Below, in pieces: positions 25,643 through 34,760 of a stretch of 64,000 bases of DNA. Source of the stretch: an uncultured Desulfobacterales bacterium. Lineage in GTDB: Bacteria; Desulfobacterota; Desulfobulbia; Desulfobulbales; Desulfocapsaceae. The notes under the pieces were generated by a model. The model worked only from the letters and a program-made list of their open reading frames with translations. It was not told the DNA's origin and ran no database searches. The translations under genes and the position numbers were made by a program. Every line of letters begins with the position of its first letter. Within the stretch, counting starts at the first letter, position 1. The stretch is from NCBI GenBank assembly GCA_937915545.1, contig CALGIJ010000011.1:186001-250000 (forward strand). Direction: 5' to 3'.

Positions 25643-26725
25643 TCAGAGTTTTTCCTTGCCGTCGCCCTGCCAGTCTTCGAACAACGACTGCTGCACCACC
25701 GTGCGCCGCGGCGCCTTGCGCCCGAAGTGCTCGTAGGCACGCACGGTGGCCATCCGCCCCCGGGGCGTTCTCTGCAGGAAGCCCGACTGGATGAGGAAAG
25801 GCTCGTAGACGTCCTCGAGGGTGTTTTTTTCCTCGCAGACGACGGTGGCCAGGGTTTCCAACCCGATAGGACCGCCGTCATACTTGTCGATGATGGTCAG
25901 CATGATGCGGCGGTCCATGTCGTCCAGCCCGAACTGGTCGACGCCGAGCAGCGTCAGGGCCTCGTCGGCCACACGCCGGTCGACGACAGGGTGACCGCCG
26001 ACCTCGGCGAAATCGCGCACGCGGCGCAGCAGGCGGTTGGCGATACGCGGCGTGCCCCGCGAGCGGCGCCCCAGTTCAAGCGCCCCGTCACGGTCGATGT
26101 TCATACCGAGGATCGACGCAGAGCGCTGCACGATGGTCACCAGCTCCTCGGGGCTGTAAAACTCGAGGCGCAGCACTACCCCGAAGCGGTCGCGCAGTGG
26201 CGGGGTGAGCAGCCCGGTACGGGTCGTCGCCCCGACCAGGGTAAAGCGCGGCAGGTCCATCTTCACCGAGCGCGCCCCCGGCCCCTGGCCGATGATGAGG
26301 TCGAGCTGGAAGTCCTCCATGGCTGGGTAGAGGATCTCCTCGACCACGTGGTTGAGACGATGGATCTCGTCGATAAAGAGCACATCCCCTTCCTGCAGGC
26401 TGGTGAGGATAGCGGCGAGGTCGCCCTGCTTTTCGATGACCGGCCCGGAGGTGACCTTGATGCCTGCCCCCATCTCGTTGGCGATGATATAGCAGAGGGT
26501 GGTCTTGCCGAGGCCGGGAAAACCGTGGAAGAGCACGTGGTCGAGGGGCTCGCCGCGGCCGAGGGCGGCACGGATGAAGATCGACAGGCTCTTGCGCACC
26601 TGTTCCTGACCGATGTACTCGGTGAGGCGCTGCGGCCTGAGCGCATGGTCGGCGGAGGGGTCGCGCAGCTGCCGCTGCGGGTCGACCAGGCGCTTTTCGG
26701 CGCCGATATCGTCGTCGATTTTCAT
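25643..26725 (-). CDS. ruvB: Holliday junction branch migration ATPase RuvB
   Basis: RuvB (360 aa) is the hexameric AAA+ motor that drives branch migration. Visible parts are LTEYIGQEQVRKSL, Walker A GFPGLGKTTL near residue 68, Walker B LFIDEIHRLN, sensor I VGATTRTGLLTPPLRDRFG, the arginine finger region RSRGTPRIANRLLRRVRD, and the C-terminal winged helix ending GFLQRTPRGRMATVRAYEHFG. It overlaps ruvA by 4 bases. Confidence 0.98.
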   Translation of the reverse strand: MKIDDDIGAEKRLVDPQRQLRDPSADHALRPQRLTEYIGQEQVRKSLSIFIRAALGRGEPLDHVLFHGFPGLGKTTLCYIIANEMGAGIKVTSGPVIEKQGDLAAILTSLQEGDVLFIDEIHRLNHVVEEILYPAMEDFQLDLIIGQGPGARSVKMDLPRFTLVGATTRTGLLTPPLRDRFGVVLRLEFYSPEELVTIVQRSASILGMNIDRDGALELGRRSRGTPRIANRLLRRVRDFAEVGGHPVVDRRVADEALTLLGVDQFGLDDMDRRIMLTIIDKYDGGPIGLETLATVVCEEKNTLEDVYEPFLIQSGFLQRTPRGRMATVRAYEHFGRKAPRRTVVQQSLFEDWQGDGKEKL

Positions 26726-27348
26726 GCCAGGCTCCGCAGGGTCTCACGCATCAGCTGGTCGAAGCCGAGCCGCTCAAAGACCTCGTCGCCCATGCGGCGC
26801 CGCACCGTCTCCAGGGCGCGGCGCGACACCGCCTCCGGGTAGCCGAGGTTGCCCATGGCGGAGAGGACGTCGGCCGCCGCCGACCCGGCGGCCAGCGCCA
26901 CCGGCATGGCCCCGCCGGCAGCGGCCATGGTGCCGGCGCTGCCGAGGTGGGCGATCTTCTCCTTCAACTCCACCGAGAGCCGCTCGGCGATGCGCTTGCC
27001 GACTCCAGGCAGCATGGTCAGCCGCTTGACGTCGCCGGCGGCGATGGCGCGGGCCAGCTCGGCGACACGCATCCCGGAGAGCATGGCCAGGGCAAGCTTG
27101 GGCCCGATGCCGTTGACGGTGCGCAGCAGCAGGTACAGCTCTTTTTCCTCCTCTTCGGGAAAGCCGTAGAGGGTGATGGCGTCCTCGCGCACGCTGGTAT
27201 GGATATGGAGGAAGACCTCGCGCCCCTTCTCGGGCAGGCGGGCGACGGCATCGCTGGCGAGGATGACCTCGTAGCCGACCCCGCCGACATCGACCACGGC
27301 GCGATCTTCGCCTTTGGCCAGCACCTTGCCGCTGAGGGAAGCGATCAT
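26722..27348 (-). CDS. ruvA: Holliday junction DNA-binding protein RuvA
   Basis: RuvA (208 aa) binds four-way junctions and loads RuvB. It shows the N-terminal OB domain (MIASLSGKVLAKGED), helix-hairpin-helix motifs (LRTVNGIGPKLALAML and LTMLPGVGKRIAERL), a flexible linker, and a C-terminal RuvB-binding domain (AMGNLGYPEAVSRRALETV). Overlaps of 4 bases with ruvC and ruvB show a tight operon. Confidence 0.97.
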   Translation of the reverse strand: MIASLSGKVLAKGEDRAVVDVGGVGYEVILASDAVARLPEKGREVFLHIHTSVREDAITLYGFPEEEEKELYLLLRTVNGIGPKLALAMLSGMRVAELARAIAAGDVKRLTMLPGVGKRIAERLSVELKEKIAHLGSAGTMAAAGGAMPVALAAGSAAADVLSAMGNLGYPEAVSRRALETVRRRMGDEVFERLGFDQLMRETLRSLA

Positions 27349-27824
27349 AGGGCCCCCTGGAGATGGTTGGCATGACAGATGGCCACCGCCAGGGCGTCGG
27401 CGGCGTCGACGCTCGGTTTGCCCGTCAGCCGCAGGAGAACCTGCACCATATGCTGCACCTGTTCCTTGCTGGCCTGGCCGTAGCCGACCACCGCCCGCTT
27501 GATCGCCCGGGCGCTGTAATCGTGGACGGCCAGCCCGTTCTGCATGGCGGTGACCACCGCCACGCCCCGGGCATGGCCGAGTTTCAGTGCCGAGCGGGGG
27601 TTGGTGGCGAGGAAGACCTCCTCCACCGCCGCCACCGCCGGCTGATGCATCTGGATCACTTCGTTCAGGCCTTCGAAGATCTCGTTGAGGCGATAAGCGA
27701 AGGACTGGGCGGCGCTGGTTCTGACCACGCCGCAGACGACGAAATCCATGATGCCGCCGCGGCTGTCGACGATCCCGTACCCGGTGATCCGGCTGCCGGG
27801 ATCGATGCCGAGAATGCGCGCCAC
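27345..27824 (-). CDS. ruvC: Crossover junction endodeoxyribonuclease RuvC
   Basis: RuvC (159 aa) resolves Holliday junctions. The catalytic acids are visible: the first aspartate in LGIDPGSRITGYGIV, a glutamate in AVEEVFLATNPRSALKLGHARG, and an aspartate pair in SVDAADALAVAICHA. The order ruvC-ruvA-ruvB is the common one. Confidence 0.97.
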   Translation of the reverse strand: MARILGIDPGSRITGYGIVDSRGGIMDFVVCGVVRTSAAQSFAYRLNEIFEGLNEVIQMHQPAVAAVEEVFLATNPRSALKLGHARGVAVVTAMQNGLAVHDYSARAIKRAVVGYGQASKEQVQHMVQVLLRLTGKPSVDAADALAVAICHANHLQGAL

Positions 27825-27834
27825 GCCCCGCCGC

Positions 27835-28584
27835 TTACGACAACTGCTCCATCAAGGCGTCGTCGATGTCGAAGTTGGAGTAGACGTTCTGCACGTCATC
27901 ATGGTCCTCGAGGCTCTCCATGAGGCGCAGCAGGGACTTGGCCACTTTCTCGTCGGTGACCTCGATGGTGTTCTTGGGCAGCATCGACACCGAGGCGTCG
28001 ACAAAGCTGAGGCCATTCTCCTCGAGGGTCGAGCGCACACTGTCGAAGGTGTCGGGGGCGGTATGAATCTGGAACTCGTTCTCCTCCTCGACCACATCCT
28101 CAGCCCCGGCCTCGAGGGCCAGGTCCATGAGTTTCTCCTCGCTGACCCCCTTCTTGTCGACGGTGATCAATCCTTTTTTCTCGAACATCCACGAGACGCA
28201 GCCGAACTCGCCAAGGTTGCCGTTGTTCTTGGAGAAGAAGTGACGGACATCGGCCACGGTGCGGTTACGGTTGTCGGTCATGCACTCCACCAGCACGGCG
28301 ACGCCGCCGGGGCCGTAGCCCTCGTACATGATCTCCTCGTAAATCTCACCGGCAATCTCGCCGGTGCCCTTCTTGATGGCCCGGGTGATGTTGTCCTTGG
28401 GCATGTTCTCCGCCTTGGCGGCGGCCACCGCCGTGCGCAGGCGGGGGTTGCCCTCGATATCGCCGCCGCCGGCCCTGGCGGCAACGGTGATCTCCTTGAT
28501 GAGACGGGTGAAGATCTTGCCGCGCTTGGCGTCGATGGCCCCTTTCTTCCTCTTGATGGTGCTCCACTTGGAATGTCCTGACAT
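27835..28584 (-). CDS. YebC/PmpR (TACO1) family protein
   Basis: The 249-residue protein starts with the family signature MSGHSKWSTIKRKKGAIDAKRGKIF and contains GGDIEGNPRLRTAV, AKAENMPKDNI and YEGYGPGGVAVLVE. The family is annotated as a transcriptional regulator, but work on TACO1 and bacterial homologues points to translation, especially of proline-rich stretches. It lies 10 bases upstream of ruvC on the same strand, a very common pairing. Confidence 0.95.
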   Translation of the reverse strand: MSGHSKWSTIKRKKGAIDAKRGKIFTRLIKEITVAARAGGGDIEGNPRLRTAVAAAKAENMPKDNITRAIKKGTGEIAGEIYEEIMYEGYGPGGVAVLVECMTDNRNRTVADVRHFFSKNNGNLGEFGCVSWMFEKKGLITVDKKGVSEEKLMDLALEAGAEDVVEEENEFQIHTAPDTFDSVRSTLEENGLSFVDASVSMLPKNTIEVTDEKVAKSLLRLMESLEDHDDVQNVYSNFDIDDALMEQLS

Positions 28585-28617
28585 ACTCTATCCTGATAGA
28601 TTATTAATGAAGACTGC

Positions 28618-29247
28618 TTACAAACCTCTTGACGATGCCGCTTCGGGGGCGACCCCGATAAAGCCCATGGCGACGACGAAGACCTCACGGCTCTCGACGC
28701 GCGAGCTCTTCGGCTTCTGCACCTTGACCATGGCGAAACGCTCTTTCAACCCCTCGACAAATTCCGGAAAATCCTCGCCCTGAAAGACCTTGCAGACATA
28801 GTTGCCACGGTTCAGCAGCAGAACCTCGGCCACCTCCAGGGTCCGCCGCACCAAGGCCAGCGACTGCTGGGCATCGGCCCAGCGGTTGCCGGTGGTCCTG
28901 GGGGCGAGGTCGGAGACGAGAACGCGGAAGGCCGGGCGGATGCGGCGTACCTGGACGATCATCTCCGGCTCCATGATGTCGGCACACAGCCAGTGGATCT
29001 GGGCGCCTCCCGGGCGCGGCGTCTGCTCGGCCTGCTGCAGGTCGACACCGACGACGACCCCCTTCGGCCCGACCACTTCCGCCGCGTAGAGAGACCAGCT
29101 GCCGGGGAAACAGCCGAGATCGAGCACGCTGTCGCCCTTGCCGAGGATCTTGAACTTCTCTTGAATTTCCGAAAGTTTGTAGACGGAACGGGCCGGATAC
29201 TTTTCCTTCTTGGCCCGCTGCGAGTAGTAGTCGTTTATTTTCCGCAC
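28618..29247 (-). CDS. rlmE: 23S rRNA (uridine-2552-2'-O)-methyltransferase RlmE
   Basis: RlmE (FtsJ/RrmJ family, 209 aa) 2'-O-methylates U2552 of 23S rRNA. It has SVYKLSEIQEKFKI with the first catalytic lysine, the SAM loop VLDLGCFPGSWS, an aspartate in VSDLAPRTTGNRWADAQQS, and lysine and glutamate in KVQKPKSSRVESREVFVVA, giving the K-D-K-E tetrad. It starts 3 bases after the nucleotidyltransferase gene stop. Confidence 0.93.
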   Translation of the reverse strand: MRKINDYYSQRAKKEKYPARSVYKLSEIQEKFKILGKGDSVLDLGCFPGSWSLYAAEVVGPKGVVVGVDLQQAEQTPRPGGAQIHWLCADIMEPEMIVQVRRIRPAFRVLVSDLAPRTTGNRWADAQQSLALVRRTLEVAEVLLLNRGNYVCKVFQGEDFPEFVEGLKERFAMVKVQKPKSSRVESREVFVVAMGFIGVAPEAASSRGL

Positions 29248-29250
29248 GTT

Positions 29251-30768
29251 TTATTCCATTTGTGGTTCTTTGACAAGACGAAAACCGGTCGCTGCCTCCC
29301 CCGCCCCACGGGCGGCGAGCAGCTCGGCGACATAGGCCAGAGCGGAGGTGCGGTCGCCAACCACGCCCTCCACCCGGGCGGCGGTGACCTGTTCCAGCAA
29401 CTCCCCAAAGAGCGGCCCGGGGGCGAGCCCGAAATGGTCGATCAGGTCGCGCCCGCTGACCAGCGGCGGGCCATGCAGGGCCGCATCGATGCTCTCCTCG
29501 TAGAGCTCGCGTACCCGCCCCAGCAGTTGGCGCAGCTCATCCTCCATGTGCGGCGGCTTTTCGGCACCGAGGCTGGCCAGGCTGTCGGCCATGGCGAGAA
29601 GGAAGAGCTCGTCGAGCAACTCCCCGGCGCGGCGGCAGAGCTTGAGAATCGCCCTGGCGCTGACCGTCCCGCCGCGTCCGACATTGCAGAGGTGGAAGGG
29701 GTGCATATGCATGGCGATGAGCCGTGCAACGTTGGAAGTCTGCTCGCGACTCCAGCGGCTGCGCTCGGCAAAGAGGCGGAAGATGCGCTCGCCCTCGCCG
29801 TCATGGCGGTAGAACGTTACCCGGCCGGCCCCGTCCTGCGGCAGGCGGCGGGTGGCCGGCTTACCGAGGTCGTGAAAGAGGGCCGCCCACTTGAGGCAGG
29901 CCGCCGTTTCGCCGTCTTCACGACAGCGGGCGAGGCGCCCCTCATGGCCGGGGTAGAACGACGCCGGCCTGGCGAGGATGTCCTCCATCCGCGCCAGGGC
30001 GAGGAAACTGTGCCCGAGGACGTCGAGGTGGTGAAAGCCCGGCTGGTCGACGCCCCGCCCTCGATAGAGCTCGGGGAAGAGCTGCGGCAGGAGACGGTCC
30101 TCGTCCATGAGCCGCAGGGTGGCCGAGGTGGCAGAGGAGTGGAAGATGCCGCGCAGCTCGAAGGTGACCCGCTCGGCCGACACCTTGGTTATGGCCGCCG
30201 CCCCAGCGGAAACCGCCTTGCGGGTCGTCTCGTCGAGGGTAAAGCCCAGGGTGGCGGCGAAGCGATAGCCACGCAGGAGGCGGAGCGGATCGTCGGCAAA
30301 GGCGCCGGGAAGATGCCGCAAGAGCCCCCGACGGAGGTCGGCCAGGCCGCCTGCCGGGTCAAGGGGCTGCGGCGTGCCACCGTCGACGAGGCCAAGCAGG
30401 GGAACGGCAATGGCGTTGATCGTGAAGTCACGCCTCCTCATGTCTTCCTGCACCGTCGCCAGCCCATAACGAAAGGAGGCCAGATCGACCTGAACGCCTC
30501 GCCACACCAGGCGCACCGCCTCTTCGCCCTCCTCTCCGGAGAGATCGACGACGGTGCCGCCGCCAAGCTCCCTGCGCAACCTCGCGGCGGCTTCCCTCGC
30601 CGAGATGCTGCAGGCCAGGTCGAGGTCGGCCGCCGGCCGGCCCAGCAGCCAGTCGCGCACCGTGCCGCCGACCAGGAAGAGGTCGACGCCGCCTTCCTGC
30701 ACCGCCAGCAAGGCCCGGCGCAAGCGCTGCGGCGCGCCGCCCCATATATCGCCTGTGCTACCGGTCAT
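29251..30768 (-). CDS. tRNA nucleotidyltransferase / poly(A) polymerase family with HD domain
   Basis: The 505-residue protein belongs to class II CCA-adding enzymes and poly(A) polymerases. The catalytic motif GGTVRD (34-39) and DLD (48-50) are present, followed by RRDFTINAIAV, DPLRLLRGYRFAATLGF and ERVTFEL. The middle has an HD-type motif (LGHSFLALARM, then LFHDLGKPATRR). The C-terminal helical part may bind RNA. It probably repairs or adds tRNA CCA ends, but a poly(A) polymerase role cannot be excluded from sequence. The tRNA in this window already encodes CCA. The ATG at 30768 has AAGGAG about 10 bases upstream. Confidence 0.88.
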   Translation of the reverse strand: MTGSTGDIWGGAPQRLRRALLAVQEGGVDLFLVGGTVRDWLLGRPAADLDLACSISAREAAARLRRELGGGTVVDLSGEEGEEAVRLVWRGVQVDLASFRYGLATVQEDMRRRDFTINAIAVPLLGLVDGGTPQPLDPAGGLADLRRGLLRHLPGAFADDPLRLLRGYRFAATLGFTLDETTRKAVSAGAAAITKVSAERVTFELRGIFHSSATSATLRLMDEDRLLPQLFPELYRGRGVDQPGFHHLDVLGHSFLALARMEDILARPASFYPGHEGRLARCREDGETAACLKWAALFHDLGKPATRRLPQDGAGRVTFYRHDGEGERIFRLFAERSRWSREQTSNVARLIAMHMHPFHLCNVGRGGTVSARAILKLCRRAGELLDELFLLAMADSLASLGAEKPPHMEDELRQLLGRVRELYEESIDAALHGPPLVSGRDLIDHFGLAPGPLFGELLEQVTAARVEGVVGDRTSALAYVAELLAARGAGEAATGFRLVKEPQME

Positions 30769-30878
30769 CGAGGTCAATCTCCTTTTCTTTCGCCACGCCC
30801 TATACTATAGTCGTGGACTTTCCCGGGCTCCGCGAGCCGCAGACAAGCCCCTCTTCGTCCCTCTTGCACGTGGTCACC

Positions 30879-31862
30879 ATGGCCGACAACCACCCCTTTC
30901 TCTACCTCGCCCCCATCCGTGGCCTCACCGACGCCCCCTTCCGGGCCATCTTCTGCAGGCACTTCGCGGGGTTCGACGCCACCATGGCCCCTTTCATCAA
31001 CCCGCAGCGCCGCGCCAGTTACGATGACGCCATGCTGGCCGACGTCCTTCCCGGCAACAATGTTGGCCCGCCGCTCATCCCGCAGCTCTTGCACAACGAC
31101 GCCCAGTCTTTTCTCGTCCTCGCCACCCGCCTCGCCGAGCTCGGCTACCGGGAGATCAACTGGAACCTCGGCTGCCCGGCGCCGATGGTCGCCAAGAAAG
31201 GCCGCGGCTCGGGCCTCCTGCCCCATCCGGAGCGCATCATCGACCTCCTCGAGGCCGTGCTGCCAGGCCTGGATTCCCTCGGCCTGCGCCTGTCGCTGAA
31301 GACCCGGCTCGGCTACCATCAGCGCGACGAGCTGCCACGCCTGCTGCCACACCTCGACCCGCTGCCGCTCACCGAGATCATCATCCACGCCCGCCTCGGG
31401 CGACAACTCTACCATGGGGAAACCGATCCGGAGGGCTTCGCCATCTGCGCCGGGGCCAGCCGCCACCGCCTGGTCTATAACGGCGACATCACCTCGGCGG
31501 CCATCTTCGTCGACCTGGCGCAGCGCTTTCCGACCGTCGAACGCTGGATGATCGGCCGCGGCGCCCTGGCCGACCCCTTTCTCGCCGAGGACATCAAGGG
31601 TTTCCCTGCCCAGCCGCGGGAGCTGCGCCTGGCCCGCCTCGCCGCCTTCCACGACGAGCTCTTCAGCTTCTACCGGCAGCGCCTCTCCGGGCCAGCCCAT
31701 ATCCTCGGCAGGCTCAAGCAGCTGTGGAACTACCTCCTCGAGAGCTTTCCCGAAGAGCCCAAACTGGGCAAGAAGCTGCTCAAGAGCTCCTCTCTCGCCA
31801 GCTATGGGGAGACGGTCGCCGCCCTGCTCGACGCTTCGTCACAACGGAAGACCGCACCTTAG
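30879..31862 (+). CDS. tRNA-dihydrouridine synthase (Dus family)
   Basis: This 327-residue TIM-barrel flavoprotein reduces uridines in tRNA. Signatures are LAPIRGLTDAPFR at the N-terminus, the catalytic cysteine in INWNLGCPAPMVAKKGRGSGLL, LRLSLKTRLGY, IIIHARLGRQLY, VYNGDI and MIGRGALADPFL. It has the shorter C-terminal helical domain of bacterial Dus proteins; the subclass is not assigned. It is divergent from the nucleotidyltransferase gene. Its TAG stop overlaps the TAA stop of the convergent PP-loop gene at 31859-31862. Confidence 0.92.
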   Translation: MADNHPFLYLAPIRGLTDAPFRAIFCRHFAGFDATMAPFINPQRRASYDDAMLADVLPGNNVGPPLIPQLLHNDAQSFLVLATRLAELGYREINWNLGCPAPMVAKKGRGSGLLPHPERIIDLLEAVLPGLDSLGLRLSLKTRLGYHQRDELPRLLPHLDPLPLTEIIIHARLGRQLYHGETDPEGFAICAGASRHRLVYNGDITSAAIFVDLAQRFPTVERWMIGRGALADPFLAEDIKGFPAQPRELRLARLAAFHDELFSFYRQRLSGPAHILGRLKQLWNYLLESFPEEPKLGKKLLKSSSLASYGETVAALLDASSQRKTAP

Positions 31863-32908
31863 AGCAGGGCCCAGCCGCGCAAGACCTCCTCGGCGGCCGC
31901 ACTGGGCACGAAGAGGCCGCTCCTGCCGCCATGGCGCCAGGTGACCGGCGGCACGGCGAAGCCCTGCGGCATGGGACGGCCATAACGCAGCAACAGGGCC
32001 CCGGCGTGGTGGAGAGCGGCCTGGCGGGCTTCTTCCTCAGGGTAGCAGGAAGCGCCGCGACGCAGCACCGCCGTCGGCCCCGGCCAGTCCTCCATGTCGA
32101 AGAGGATATCGTCCTCGGCAACCAGCTTGACAATGGCCTCATTCTCGCGCTGGTCGCGGCCAAGGATAATCCAGCCACCTCCGGGCAGGCGGAAATGGCG
32201 GCCGAGCAGGAGCAGCCGGATATCGGTGACCGAGATCTCCCCCACCGGCACCGGCGAATCGGCGGAGTAAAACATGGCGATGCGCCGGCTCAGTATGGGG
32301 TCGGCGAGGGTGCAGCCGCCGGCCGGCGCCGGGAAATCCGTTATGCCGAACTGCGCCGCCAAAGCCAGCTGCTGGCTGCGGCCGCGACCTGAAAAACGCA
32401 GCAGCTTGGCGCGGTCGACCCAGCCCTGCCGTTCCGCCTCGGTCTCCTTGAGCAGTTGGGCGCAAAGCGGGCGCAGCAGCAGCGACCGTGTGCCCGAGTC
32501 CCGCTCGATGACGTTGAGGGTGTCGCGGCGCTGCGACATCGGCCGCTGGCCAAGCACCTCACCGGTGACGAGGAAGGAGGCGCCGCGCTCGGCCAGCATC
32601 TCTTTGGCCCGCGAGAGCATGAGGATCTTGCAGTCGATGCAGGGATTGAAGTTCTTGCCGAAGCCATGGCGCGGGGCGTGCAGCAGGCGCAGGTAGCCGG
32701 GGCTGATATCCTCGAGAATCACGGTGATGCCATATTTCCTGCGTATTCTCTCGGCATGGGCCTGCGGGTCGGCGAGCAGGTGGTAGTTGAAGAAGGGGGT
32801 GACGAACTGCACCGCCTCCACCTCCACCCCCTGCGCCATGACGACGCGGGCAGCGAGGATGGAGTCGAGCCCCCCGGAGAACAGGGCCAGAGCCTTGACC
32901 GCGGCCAT
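31859..32908 (-). CDS. PP-loop ATP pyrophosphatase, tRNA-thiolation (ThiI/MnmA)-like
   Basis: The 349-residue protein starts with a PP-loop, ALFSGGLDSILAARV, typical of enzymes that adenylate a base before thiolation. Cysteines follow in NPCIDCKILML and PAPAGGCTLADP, placed like the catalytic pair of MnmA/ThiI-type enzymes, with TGEVLGQRPMSQRRDTLN between them. The C-terminal third is a small beta-rich domain often found on such proteins. It likely makes a thiolated base in tRNA, but the exact position is not known from sequence. The ATG at 32908 shares a base with the recN stop (TGATG), so translation is probably coupled. Confidence 0.78.
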   Translation of the reverse strand: MAAVKALALFSGGLDSILAARVVMAQGVEVEAVQFVTPFFNYHLLADPQAHAERIRRKYGITVILEDISPGYLRLLHAPRHGFGKNFNPCIDCKILMLSRAKEMLAERGASFLVTGEVLGQRPMSQRRDTLNVIERDSGTRSLLLRPLCAQLLKETEAERQGWVDRAKLLRFSGRGRSQQLALAAQFGITDFPAPAGGCTLADPILSRRIAMFYSADSPVPVGEISVTDIRLLLLGRHFRLPGGGWIILGRDQRENEAIVKLVAEDDILFDMEDWPGPTAVLRRGASCYPEEEARQAALHHAGALLLRYGRPMPQGFAVPPVTWRHGGRSGLFVPSAAAEEVLRGWALL

Positions 32909-34593
32909 CAGCGCCATCCCCCCTTGGCGAGCAGCTCGGTGGCAAAGGCCACGGTCTGCTCGCTGACCCCGTCGCCGGCAAGCATGCGCGACAGCTCCGC
33001 CACCCGCTCCTCCTGATCGAGCCTGGTCACCGCCGACTGGGTGCGCCCCTCCACCACCTGCTTGGCGACGCGGAAATGGAGGCTGCCGCGGGCGGCGATC
33101 TGCGGCAGGTGGGTGATGCACAGCACCTGGTGATGCCCGGCCAGTTCCTGGATCTTCTGCGCCACCGCCTCCGCAGCCTGCCCGCCGATGCCGGCGTCGA
33201 CCTCATCGAAGATCACCGTCTCGACCATGTCCTTGCGGGCAAGCAGGCATTTCATCGCCAGCAGGAGGCGCGACAGCTCACCGCCGGAAGCGATCTTGGC
33301 CAGTGGCCGGGGGTCTTCGCCGAGGTTGGGCGAGAAGAAGAACTCGCCACGGTCCCAGCCAACGGCACGCAAGCTGTCGAGGTCTTCGCCGACGTCGCGC
33401 CAGCCGACAAGGAAACGGGCACGGTCGAAGGCCAGCGAGGCCAGCTCCCTGGCCATGGCCTCCTCCATCTCGAGGCCCACCTGACGACGGCGCCGCGACA
33501 GGGCCTGGGCCCGTTCACCTAGCTCGCGCTGCAGCTGCTCGAGTTCGGCGGCGGTGGTGGCGATGGTCTTGTCAAGGCTTTCGAGATGCTGCAGCTCCTC
33601 GCGGCAGCGCTGGCCGAAGAGCACGACCTCATCAAGGGTTTCGCCATATTTGCGTTTCAGCTGCCGCAGCTGGTCAAGGCGCTCGCTGACCTGCTCGAGA
33701 CGATAGGGGTCTTCCTCGAGGCCGTCACGGTAGAGGCGCAGGGTGGCGACATGGTCTTCGGCGAGAAAGGTATAGCCGCCGATCTCCTCGGCCATCTGCG
33801 CCGCCCCGCCGTCGAGGGCGGCCAGCGACACCATGTTATGGCGCAGCTGCATGAGGCCGTCGAGGACCTCCCCGCCCAGCAGGCGCAGGCTCTCCTGACT
33901 GAGCTTCATCAGGGCCTGGGCGTTCTTGAGGCGCTTTTTCTCCTCGGCGAGCCGCTCGTCTTCCCCCGGCTCGAGGGCGGCGCGCTCGATCTCCTCGGCC
34001 TGGAATGCGAGGAAGTCTTTCTTCTGCTCCTTTTCCTGCTCGCGCTGACGAAGCTCGGCGAGAGCGGCCTTCTTCTCCTGCCACTGCGCATAGAGACGGG
34101 CAAATTCCTGGCGTTCCGACCACAGGTCGCCGTAGGTGTCGAGGATGTCGAGGTGCAGGGACGGCTGCAGCAGCTGCTGATGGTCGTGCTGGCCGGCAAC
34201 GCTGAGCAACTCGCCGGTGAGCTGGGCGACACCGCTGGCGGTGGCCAGGGAGCCGTTGACGAAAAAGCGGCTGCGCCCGGCGCTGGTGAAGACCCGCCTG
34301 ATGACCAGTTGGCCTTCTTCGCCGAAGCCGCTTTCCTCGAGCTTCTCGAGCAGACCGGGGTGGTGGCGGTGCAACTCGAAGAGGGCCTCGACCTCGCAGG
34401 AGTCGGCGCCGGTGCGGATCCAGTCGGCAGAGGCGCGACCGCCAAACAACAGCTGAATGGCCCGCATCATGATCGATTTGCCCGCCCCGGTCTCACCGGT
34501 CATCACCACCAGACCAGTCCCTTCGCCATGCTCCAGGGAGAGCTCGAGGGACTCGATCAAGGCCAGGTTCTTTACGCGCAATTCACACAGCAT
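32908..34593 (-). CDS. recN: DNA repair protein RecN
   Basis: RecN (561 aa) is an SMC-like ATPase used in double-strand break repair. Walker A is GETGAGKS at 33-40, followed by FGGRASADWIR. Long coiled-coil segments fill the middle (EKKAALAELRQREQEKEQKK and others). The C-terminal half has the signature KIASGGELSRLLLAMK and Walker B ETVIFDEVDAGIGGQ, then CITHLPQIAA. The ATG at 34593 follows AAGGAGAGG; the longer frame upstream looks non-coding. Confidence 0.96.
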   Translation of the reverse strand: MLCELRVKNLALIESLELSLEHGEGTGLVVMTGETGAGKSIMMRAIQLLFGGRASADWIRTGADSCEVEALFELHRHHPGLLEKLEESGFGEEGQLVIRRVFTSAGRSRFFVNGSLATASGVAQLTGELLSVAGQHDHQQLLQPSLHLDILDTYGDLWSERQEFARLYAQWQEKKAALAELRQREQEKEQKKDFLAFQAEEIERAALEPGEDERLAEEKKRLKNAQALMKLSQESLRLLGGEVLDGLMQLRHNMVSLAALDGGAAQMAEEIGGYTFLAEDHVATLRLYRDGLEEDPYRLEQVSERLDQLRQLKRKYGETLDEVVLFGQRCREELQHLESLDKTIATTAAELEQLQRELGERAQALSRRRRQVGLEMEEAMARELASLAFDRARFLVGWRDVGEDLDSLRAVGWDRGEFFFSPNLGEDPRPLAKIASGGELSRLLLAMKCLLARKDMVETVIFDEVDAGIGGQAAEAVAQKIQELAGHHQVLCITHLPQIAARGSLHFRVAKQVVEGRTQSAVTRLDQEERVAELSRMLAGDGVSEQTVAFATELLAKGGWR

Positions 34594-34760
34594 GTCGGTA
34601 TTATCCTCTCCTTTGCGGGGAGAAGTCCTTGCTTGACTCTGCCGATAAAGGGCTGTAGGGTACGAGAAACGGGGCATCGGACAGGGAACGCCGTATTTTC
34701 GCGCCGTGCCGTCGGTTTTGATTCCGCTTCTCCTTACCCATTTTTTATTTACAGTTCAAT